Shown here piece by piece: positions 58,154-64,000 of a DNA stretch of 64,000 nucleotides. Source of the stretch: Mesorhizobium loti. Lineage in GTDB: Bacteria; Pseudomonadota; Alphaproteobacteria; Rhizobiales; Rhizobiaceae. A program made the translations under genes and the position numbers. The notes beneath the pieces are model-generated. The model saw only the letters and a list, made by a program, of their open reading frames with translations, did no database searches and was not told the origin of the DNA. How positions within the stretch are numbered: the first letter of the stretch is position 1; every line of letters starts with the position of its first letter. The DNA lies in contig AP017605.1 of NCBI GenBank assembly GCA_002356515.1, positions 1,488,001 through 1,552,000 of the forward strand, in the 5' to 3' direction.

Positions 58154-60592
58154 CTATCCTCCTAGGTCTTTCTTTAACTGCTCCCACCATGGCGTAACCT
58201 GTTTTCGATGAACGTCGCGTGGCAGGATGATCTTGTTAGAGATGTCCGTCGGGCTACCGCCAAACTTCACTGGCTTGATTTCATGCACATCAACGGATTT
58301 GCCGGCAAGCCCTAGCTTGCGGCGGATAACGCGGTTGGCTTTGTGGGCCGCTTTTCTAGCCGCCTTGTACTCTGTGCCCTCTAACAATCTGAATGGCCCT
58401 TCTGGCTTCGGGATCATTGCCGGATAGGCTGTCCAATCTGAAATCGAGAAGCTGCCAGAGGGAAGTTCGGACCCAGCATCGCTTAAATCGTCTACGCTTT
58501 TGTAGAAGTCCGCTCCTTCAGAAAGAACGTCCTCCGTCGAGTCGGCGAGCTTGCCGCTGCTTCCGCGAACAAGCGCCTCGGCCCCGTCAGCGAGGTCGTC
58601 GGGCCGCTTCAAGACGAGCCCAAGCTCCTTAGCCAACGGCCTAACAATTTTGCCTGCTTGGCTCAGGCCGACAGACGCCAGGCGATCGGTGGGCAATGCT
58701 CCTGCGGCATTGAGAAACATGTCGCCGTAATTGCCATATCTGGCGGAGATACCAGCCTTATCAGCCGCGAATACAGCCCCTAGGGGAGTGAGGTCGGATA
58801 GCGAAAAGCCTTCCTCGCCACCTCCTGCAGAGCCAAGCAGCTTCACCGTCAAATTCTGACGCACGCTGCCTGGCTTGCTATCGCCGGCGGCAAATCTGCC
58901 GATCCTGTCTTGAAGCGTAGGAATGTAGTTCGTCACTTCTACATTCGAGTCCCGCAGACCCAACTCGGCCGCTTTGCGCAAATCGAGCAGCATCTTGGGA
59001 TCGACTACCCAATCGCGACGTGTTCGATCAGCTAGGCTTCTCTCTGTCTGAGTTGGACTTGTCCGAATTAGGTGGTCTAGAATTGCCTCTTGGGCAGCTT
59101 CGGTAGGGAGCGCAGCAAAGATGTTGTTTAGGGTGTGATCTTGCGGTTTGGTCCCGTTTTTGAGTCCGTCGACGACGCCTCCCGCCACAGAATTGGGCAG
59201 CGGTTGTATCCTCTCGAAGCCCAACTGCTGCTGTGCGGCGATCGAGCCGATAATCGCCGTCTGATAGTCTTCCGGCGTCGAAAGATTGTTCCAAGCCGCA
59301 TCGAGATTCGCGAACGTCTTGCGGACATAGCCGCCGGGATCGCCCTGCCTCTCCTTGAGGGTGAGGTCGGCGGCCGTGACTATGGCCTCATGACGCGCCC
59401 GGTCCTCTTCCGGCGTCGCGCTATCGGCCTTGGGGGCAGACGCTCTGACCATCGCCTGCACGGCGTCGTTAGACATCGTGCGCATGCCGTAGAATTGGCG
59501 ACTGACATCAAGCGCTTGATTGAAAGCCTGAAAACGCCTGATCCCTTCCGTCGAGCCGTAGAGCGCCACGAACTGCTCTGGCGTGAAAGTCGGCCCTGAA
59601 TAGCTACCTGTCTCCCTGATGGCGGCCGGCGCGTTCAGTTCGGCCAGGTTGATGCCGCTGCGCATTTCGACTTGCCGGGCGGCGTCGGCGGCCCAGGCTT
59701 GCTCGGCCAGGGCCGGCCGATCTTCAGGCGGAATGTCGTCCCCGAAAGCCTGAGCCACTCGCTGGTCTGGCGTGAGCTTGCCAACGCGATCGCCGGTCGC
59801 GGCAGCGGCCTTCGAGCTGCCTGAGGCAAGAACCCAGGCGATCGGAGAGGCGCCGGAGGCATCGCCCCCTGAAGACTCTCCTAGTCCCCCCGCCCCGAAC
59901 ATCTCCAGCGCGCGCTTCGGGTCCTTGGCGATCAGGGCCTCGAACCGCGCCTTGGCGGCGGTGCCGAACCAGTCCTTCGCCTTCTGCTGCCTGATCCCCG
60001 GGTCGAGCCCCATCTTGTCGATCAGGTCGAGACCCTGCTGGCGGGCCGCTTCGAAGGTGACGTGGTCGTCGGGGTTGGCGTTGCCGATGGCGATGGCGCT
60101 GGTCTTCAGCGCTGTGTCGACCTCGGCCTGCTCATAATCCCTGCGTCGCTGAAGCTGCCGCGCCGCCATGCGCAGCCCGCCGGTTTGACGCAACGCTTCT
60201 TTCTGCCTGGCGAAGGCGGCGCGCTGGCTCTCGGGCATGCCGGGCAAGGCAGCGGCGAACAGCTTGTCGAACAGCCCGGTCTTCACCACCCGGCCGCTGT
60301 ACGGATCGACCTGGCCATACATGGCTTCATGCAGGCCGCTGCCGTCGGCCGGCGCGTTGGCCGTCACCTCGTCTTCCGCCTGCGCGATCTGGCCGTTGAA
60401 CCGGCGGCGGGCCAGCTCGGCGTCGAACGCTTCCTGCTGGTCCTTCATCTGCTGGTAGCGCTCGGCGACAGCGGAAAGGTGATCGCCCAGCCCTTGCATG
60501 GCGCCGCCGATTGGCGATCCCTGCGGGTATTGCGGCGCGTTGCCGGTATCGAGCCGGCGCTTGGCGATGGAAAGCGGGATGACGTGGACCAT
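58154..60592 (-). CDS. Phage ejection-type virion protein with C-terminal HNH toxin domain (toxin 2)
   Basis: This 812-residue protein shares residues 1-150 with toxin 1 (MVHVIPLSIAKRRLDTGNAP...), then diverges. The last ~47 residues form an HNH nuclease tip: VDVHEIKPVKFGGSPTD, NK and LPRDVHRKQVTPWW, with His770, Asn786 and His795 as likely catalytic or metal residues. Its place between the terminase and the portal is unusual for an ejection protein and suggests a duplicated, retargeted carrier. The ATG at 60592 is chosen by identity with toxin 1. Confidence 0.78.
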   Translation of the reverse strand: MVHVIPLSIAKRRLDTGNAPQYPQGSPIGGAMQGLGDHLSAVAERYQQMKDQQEAFDAELARRRFNGQIAQAEDEVTANAPADGSGLHEAMYGQVDPYSGRVVKTGLFDKLFAAALPGMPESQRAAFARQKEALRQTGGLRMAARQLQRRRDYEQAEVDTALKTSAIAIGNANPDDHVTFEAARQQGLDLIDKMGLDPGIRQQKAKDWFGTAAKARFEALIAKDPKRALEMFGAGGLGESSGGDASGASPIAWVLASGSSKAAAATGDRVGKLTPDQRVAQAFGDDIPPEDRPALAEQAWAADAARQVEMRSGINLAELNAPAAIRETGSYSGPTFTPEQFVALYGSTEGIRRFQAFNQALDVSRQFYGMRTMSNDAVQAMVRASAPKADSATPEEDRARHEAIVTAADLTLKERQGDPGGYVRKTFANLDAAWNNLSTPEDYQTAIIGSIAAQQQLGFERIQPLPNSVAGGVVDGLKNGTKPQDHTLNNIFAALPTEAAQEAILDHLIRTSPTQTERSLADRTRRDWVVDPKMLLDLRKAAELGLRDSNVEVTNYIPTLQDRIGRFAAGDSKPGSVRQNLTVKLLGSAGGGEEGFSLSDLTPLGAVFAADKAGISARYGNYGDMFLNAAGALPTDRLASVGLSQAGKIVRPLAKELGLVLKRPDDLADGAEALVRGSSGKLADSTEDVLSEGADFYKSVDDLSDAGSELPSGSFSISDWTAYPAMIPKPEGPFRLLEGTEYKAARKAAHKANRVIRRKLGLAGKSVDVHEIKPVKFGGSPTDISNKIILPRDVHRKQVTPWWEQLKKDLGG

Positions 60593-60946
60593 TGCCGGGT
60601 TCCTGCTCGAATTGGCTTTGAACAAAGGGCGCGCGGCGCCGGCGATCACGGCACGGCCGGATCGCACGCATGCTGGTTGTCGCGGTCTTGTGAATCGACG
60701 TTCTTGGAGGGATCGGCCGGTGTTGCGGACTACAGGCGCGGCCAGGCGCCTCTTGCGTTCGTCATCCCACGAGCGGAGCAAGGAGCGAAGCGACGCGGCG
60801 CAGACCCCTGGAGCTGCTCCGCAGCCCAAGGGACCCATGCCGCGATTCAAAGCGCCGCTGCGGTGCAGAATTCTGTTCGGCAGCACGCCTCGGCCGATGT
60901 CGCGGCATGGATTCTCGGGTCAAGCCCGAGAATGACGAAGTGGAAG
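60593..60946. repeat. Intergenic stretch with rhizobial repeat
   Basis: No gene is evident here. Bases about 60755-60945 form an intergenic repeat with an internal palindrome (ATTCTCGGGTCAAGCCCGAGAAT); related sequence lies at 55435-55570 and 55845-55910. Confidence 0.65.
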
Positions 60947-61702
60947 TTACCGAAACGCCCCCAGCGGATCGCTCTGCCCCGCCGGCCGCCGCGCCGCCTT
61001 GAACTCCGCCGGATCGACCACCGCCTCGCGCAGCATCATCACGCCATAGCGGGTCGCCGCCATCAGGTCGTCGCGCAGTTTTACAACCTGGCCGTCCTTG
61101 CGATGGTAGAGGCGAAACTCCTCGAACCAGTCGGCGAGCGTCGAAAACACCTTGAAGCGGCCGGATTGCATGCGGTCGAGCATCTCCATCAACCCTGCTT
61201 CGACCGAGACCGAACCGTCGGCAAATTGCGCGTGGCGCGACAGCATGTTCAGCCCGTACGCGGCATATTGTTTGGCGAGCGCCACACCCGCCCCTTCCAG
61301 CGTTTCACGACGGCCGTCGCGCGGCCAGGCGAAGGGCAGCCATTCGCCCCAGGGTTTCAGGGTCAGCGTCTGCATGGCCGGCGTCTGCTGCGAGGCCCGC
61401 ACTGCCTTGGTGACATAGACGACATCGGCCTCCGTATCCCAGGCAAGCTCGACGGCGGCGGAAGGGTGGTCCCAGCCGAAATCGAGCGCGCCGATGCGCG
61501 GCCAGTAGCGCGGCAGCCGGAACGGCTCGCAGGCAATCAGCGCCTCGGCCACCGGAAAGATGCGGCCAGAACCCAGCACCGGAATGCCCCGGGCGCGCGC
61601 CTCGCGCTCATGCGCTGGATAGGCGGCGACGATCGCCGCGCGCTCTTGCACCGAATAATGCGCGGCATCGTCGATGGTCATGAAGGTGACGTGACGGGAC
61701 AT
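60947..61702 (-). CDS. Terminase large subunit, C-terminal nuclease part (split)
   Basis: The 251 residues from SRHVTFMTIDDAAHY through GALDFGWDHPSAAVELAWD to DPLGAFR correspond to the linker and RNase-H-like nuclease domain of podovirus large terminases; the Asp of LDFGWDHP is a metal ligand. The ATPase half is encoded 1.1 kb upstream. An ATG with an AGGACAGG-like site is present at 61702, so it might be made as a separate polypeptide. Otherwise it is a disrupted gene. Confidence 0.85.
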   Translation of the reverse strand: MSRHVTFMTIDDAAHYSVQERAAIVAAYPAHEREARARGIPVLGSGRIFPVAEALIACEPFRLPRYWPRIGALDFGWDHPSAAVELAWDTEADVVYVTKAVRASQQTPAMQTLTLKPWGEWLPFAWPRDGRRETLEGAGVALAKQYAAYGLNMLSRHAQFADGSVSVEAGLMEMLDRMQSGRFKVFSTLADWFEEFRLYHRKDGQVVKLRDDLMAATRYGVMMLREAVVDPAEFKAARRPAGQSDPLGAFR

Positions 61703-61794
61703 ATTAGCCTGTCCTAATTACCTGCCGTGACGAGCTATTGCCATTGATAATACTGTTCATCAATGCGAAGTAGCTGATGACTCGGGGGAGATAC

Positions 61795-62103
61795 ATGATC
61801 CGCATAGCAATCGTTGTGGCCATTGCAGCCAGTGCATCAGCATGCCAGTCGAACGTTCCATACGATACAAGTAAGCAGACCTGCAGATGTACGATCTCCA
61901 CGGGTACCAACACAAAGTTTGTGCCCCGGACACACCGAACAAGGTATGCAATGTCTGGTTCAATCCAATTTCGGGCGACGAAAGGATATGGTGCCAACCG
62001 CTCACCCGGAAAGCGACCGATCCCAAGGCCCGCGCCAGACAGCTTGCGGGCAGCCAATACCCCTGATTCGACTTCAATCAGCTTTTTTGACGCTCAGACC
62101 TGA
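61795..62103 (+). pseudogene. Frameshifted small lipoprotein gene
   Basis: The frame opens MIRIAIVVAIAASASACQSN, a clear lipoprotein signal with Cys20-region lipobox, behind GGGGGAG. After about residue 30 this frame loses protein character. The +2 frame then reads coherently (ADLQMYDLHGYQHKVCAPDT ... WFNPISGDERIWCQPLTRKA ... LAGSQYP) to a stop near 62067. One base gained or lost near 61875 would join them. It sits inside the insertion that splits the terminase. Confidence 0.6.
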
Positions 62104-62119
62104 TCAGCCGATGCGAACG

Positions 62120-62298
62120 TCACGGGGGCGGCGCTGCTTGAGCAAGTCCTGGTGTGGCCCGCCGCGCGCGAGGCGCTGCATGAAGGCTCGGAACGGGCGC
62201 TGGCAGGTTTCGGCGAAGATGAAGTGGCGACGCTGCTGGGTTTGCTCAGGCGGCTGAACGAAAACCTCGATCGGATGGTGGCGCGGGAGACGGAGTGA
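62120..62298 (+). pseudogene. Fragment of a MarR-type regulator C-terminus
   Basis: The frame ending at 62298 reads EQVLVWPAAREALHEGSERA, GFGEDEVATLLGLLRRLNEN, the dimerisation helices typical of MarR C-termini. No start or DNA-binding domain is present. It is part of the foreign insertion in the terminase gene. Confidence 0.5.
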
Positions 62299-62329
62299 AT
62301 AAGTTCAGAACCCGAGTTACCAGACCCGC

Positions 62330-62695
62330 TTAGCTCTTATACCCCTCGTTCAGACAATCATTCTTCCAGGCCCAGTCGAAGTCGGCCCGAGACATGGACT
62401 GGCCCATGCCCGGCTCGACAAACGGACCGGCGGTGTTGTCGATATAGACGATGAAGCGCGCCTCCTTGGTGAAGGTGCCAACCTTGGCGGTGATGACGCC
62501 GCAGGTCTGGCCGGACGAACTGTCGCCGGTAAGCTGGACATGTGAGAATGTGGCGGAAGGATCGCTCACCAGACTGCGCATCTTGCCTTCGGCGGCGGTG
62601 ATTGCATCGGCGCGCCAATCGCCGCTTCCGGTGCAGGCTGAAAGCAGGGCAGAGAGCAGGAGCAGTTTTGCGATTTGGCGCATGTCAGACCTCAA
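62330..62695 (-). CDS. Small lipoprotein in terminase insertion
   Basis: This 121-residue protein has a lipoprotein signal (LLLLSALLSAC, lipobox Cys at about residue 21). The mature domain has cysteines (SSGQTCGVITAK, WKNDCLNEGY), compatible with one disulfide, and the pattern SDPSATFSHVQL seen in small unknown envelope proteins. It is cargo between the two terminase halves. Confidence 0.7.
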   Translation of the reverse strand: MRSDMRQIAKLLLLSALLSACTGSGDWRADAITAAEGKMRSLVSDPSATFSHVQLTGDSSSGQTCGVITAKVGTFTKEARFIVYIDNTAGPFVEPGMGQSMSRADFDWAWKNDCLNEGYKS

Positions 62696-62767
62696 ACGTC
62701 GCGCCGGACGCTACTCGACCACCGGTTGCTGCAAAAGCGGCATTGCAAATCATGGTTTCGCGGCGGT

Positions 62768-63532
62768 TCACCCCTTCGCCAACTTTTCCACCTCCCCCGC
62801 CGACAAAAACAGCAGCACCACATCGCTCATGCCAAGCAGCGGCGTGAAGGTGACGATCGTAATCCCGCCCGTCGCGTTGGTGCGGGTCAGGCCTTCGGAA
62901 TAGATGTCGAGTGGCGGTTCCTCGTCGAACCAGACGCCGTGCAGCGTCTCGCCCTGCCATTTCTCGCGGCCCTTCTCGAAGCTCTTGAACGACAGCACGC
63001 TCTCGCCGGCCTGCACGTCGCCGCCGCCGCCATGGCGCACCACGACGCTGTCGAGCGCGCCCGGCGCGCCGCGGCCCATGATGGTGTCGACAATGGCATC
63101 CGCCGGGATCATGCCGGTGCCCCAGGCCGCCTGCTGCTGCGGCGGGCCGACCAGCACGCGCTGCGGGTTGTCACGCGTGCCCTCGCCGGTCACGCCGGCG
63201 GCCCACAGCCGCACCGGCGTGTCGAAAACCTTGCCTTGCCACCACTGGGGATAGCGGCCGGTGAGATGCATCGCCCATTCCGCGCCGCCGGCCCTTGTCT
63301 TGCCGAGCTGGTTGCCGGCCATGAACAGCCTTTCGCGGTTGACCGCCCCTGCCGCGTGAAATTCGGCCTGGCGCTCATAGGGCTTATACGCCGCCAGCTG
63401 GTTTGTGCGTCTGCGGCGGTCAAGCTCCGCCAGCAGCGCCAGATATTCCGTCTTCGCGGTGATCGGCGGGCTCTTCGAGGAACGGTTTGACGATGGCTTC
63501 GAGGCTGCGGATACGGCTGCGGATCTCTTCAT
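62768..63532 (-). CDS. Terminase large subunit, N-terminal ATPase part (split)
   Basis: This 254-residue part has the Walker A-type FMAGNQLGKTRAGGAEWAMH motif near residue 68 and a Walker B-type LHGVWFDEEPP near residue 205, the ATPase motor of DNA packaging. The frame stops after MSDVVLLFLSAGEVEKLAKG, where intact homologs continue directly into SRHVTFMTIDD. The matching C-terminal part is at 60947. The start is uncertain because the frame overlaps the TerS gene by about 110 bases. Confidence 0.85.
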   Translation of the reverse strand: MKRSAAVSAASKPSSNRSSKSPPITAKTEYLALLAELDRRRRTNQLAAYKPYERQAEFHAAGAVNRERLFMAGNQLGKTRAGGAEWAMHLTGRYPQWWQGKVFDTPVRLWAAGVTGEGTRDNPQRVLVGPPQQQAAWGTGMIPADAIVDTIMGRGAPGALDSVVVRHGGGGDVQAGESVLSFKSFEKGREKWQGETLHGVWFDEEPPLDIYSEGLTRTNATGGITIVTFTPLLGMSDVVLLFLSAGEVEKLAKG

Positions 63533-63815
63533 CGCTCAGGGCATCCAGATGGTTGATGGCGCCATCGAAATCTTTGGGCAAGACGGACAGCACGATCTTC
63601 AGATACTGGTCCGGCTTGTCGGCCCGCACCTCGGCGATGACGCCGGCGCCATACGCGCGGAAGTCCGCACGCACGGCGGCAAGAAAATCATCGCCCAGCG
63701 TCTTCTTCGTCCGCTTGGGACGGGGTTTTTGCGCAGCCGCCGAACTGGCGGCGGGCTTGCGCCTTGCTGGCCTCGCCTTGCCGCGCGTCGGCCTCTCGGC
63801 GGTGTCATCAGCCAT
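63420..63815 (-). CDS. Putative terminase small subunit
   Basis: This 131-residue protein has a basic, disordered N-terminus (residues 1-45, rich in Arg/Lys/Pro) and a helical core FLAAVRADFRAYGAGVIAEVRADKPDQYLKIVLSVLPKDF. Position directly before the large terminase gene supports the call. A start at 63815 (MADDTAERP) overlaps the end of the upstream gene. Confidence 0.7.
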   Translation of the reverse strand: MADDTAERPTRGKARPARRKPAASSAAAQKPRPKRTKKTLGDDFLAAVRADFRAYGAGVIAEVRADKPDQYLKIVLSVLPKDFDGAINHLDALSDEEIRSRIRSLEAIVKPFLEEPADHREDGISGAAGGA

Positions 63816-64000
63816 CGACCTGGTCCATCGTCTCTGCAGCGACTTCGCTGGCCGCCCTGCCCGCCTTCGGCATCGATCCGGCCGGCTTCCTCGATCGGAT
63901 TTTTTTCTTCGCCCGCTTGGCGCGCTTCGGCTTTGCCGCCGCGGCAGGTTTCGCGGCACCAGCGCGTTTTGCCACGCTGGCCTGCGCCTTGAGCCGCGCC
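63808..64000 (-). CDS. Lys/Ala-rich protein, partial (continues beyond window)
   Basis: A frame open to the right edge encodes a highly basic tail (KRAGAAKPAAAAKPKRAKRAKKKIRS) ending ASEVAAETMDQVDG. Its stop overlaps the start of the small terminase gene. The composition is histone-like; it may be the C-terminus of a DNA-binding phage protein, but most of the gene is not visible. Confidence 0.6.
   Translation of the reverse strand, partial: ARLKAQASVAKRAGAAKPAAAAKPKRAKRAKKKIRSRKPAGSMPKAGRAASEVAAETMDQVDG

Larger units (their letters stand above)
28880..64000. mobile_element. Podovirus-like prophage (right end outside window)
   Basis: A nearly continuous minus-strand block of phage genes: terminase, portal, scaffold, capsid, T7-like tail tubular proteins, internal virion proteins, tail spike and lysis genes, with cargo genes inserted between them. 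No integrase or attachment site is visible; the left edge lies between about 27.6 and 28.9 kb, and the right edge beyond the window. Split terminase and many fragments suggest possible defectiveness. Confidence 0.9.

Noticed and set aside
60062..61717. A 551-residue plus-strand frame opposite toxin 2 and terminase
   Set aside because: It crosses an intergenic repeat and two minus-strand genes, so it is not a gene.
61703..62767. Group I/II intron or intein in the terminase gene
   Set aside because: The insertion carries lipoprotein genes and a MarR fragment on both strands. I saw no homing endonuclease, intein splice residues or intron core, and the reading frame is closed by stops.

Overview
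The window looks like chromosome of a Mesorhizobium-type alphaproteobacterium (Hyphomicrobiales). The reasons are high GC with GC-ending codons, rhizobial intergenic palindromic repeats, an alphaproteobacterial-type SOS box, a small lasso-type leader peptide of the kind common in Mesorhizobium, and the transporter and regulator repertoire. No tRNA, rRNA or CRISPR array was seen. The identification is an inference, because there is no marker gene in the window.

Bases 1-28.8 kb are host DNA. A nine-gene minus-strand operon (9551 down to 1131) carries a GntR/UTRA regulator, an ADP-ribosylglycohydrolase, a PfkB sugar or nucleoside kinase, a complete polyamine-type ABC importer (binding protein, two permeases, ATPase) and both subunits of an aconitase-X dehydratase. 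A LacI-type regulator converges on its end. It reads as a two-regulator catabolic operon whose substrate cannot be named. Next come small secreted proteins, a HisKA_2 histidine kinase, a DUF3309 mini-protein, two glycine-rich 14-residue-repeat secreted paralogs, an isoprenylcysteine-methyltransferase-like membrane protein and a periplasmic protein with about 27 TPRs behind a candidate LexA box. A TPP-riboswitch-controlled ykoF-thiX-thiZ-thiY thiamine-precursor importer follows. After it come a 31-residue lasso-type precursor peptide with a formyltransferase downstream, msrA, a GT39-type glycosyltransferase and a GNAT enzyme.

From about 28.9 kb to the right edge is a podovirus-like (T7-type virion) prophage read mostly on the minus strand. 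From right to left it holds TerS, TerL (split by an insertion), a virion/ejection protein, a gp13-like protein, portal, Bbp19, a head protein, scaffold, major capsid, tail tubular A and B, a gp14-like internal protein, a second ejection protein, tail spike and a lysis cassette. No integrase, repressor or replication genes are in view; they would lie to the right. Its left boundary is not resolved. A decayed copy of the leftmost lysis-region gene sits at 27.7 kb, in what otherwise looks like host DNA.

The most interesting feature is that the two ejection proteins share nearly the same first ~150 residues but end in unrelated HNH-nuclease-like tips. Each is followed directly by immunity-like genes: DUF1851/Tdi1-like plus an unknown for the first, and a SUKH protein plus a 68-residue HNH-like mini-protein for the second. 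The second module carries a tandem duplicate immunity pair and a frameshifted orphan toxin tip. This is the architecture of a polymorphic-toxin system mounted on phage virion proteins. The mini-protein aligns without gaps to the toxin's HNH motif but has Phe in place of the first catalytic His, so it looks like an inactive mimic.

Other cargo sits between structural genes. There is a three-gene overlapping set headed by a TIGR04255 protein, a possible defence module. There are also an outer-membrane beta-barrel gene beside a decayed capsid-gene fragment, glycine-zipper and TonB-C-like envelope proteins on the opposite strand, and a divergent sulfotransferase/glycosyltransferase pair next to the tail spike. 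Several inverted-repeat elements (365 bp, 97 bp, RIME-like) and gene fragments show repeated recombination, and the split terminase suggests the prophage may be defective.
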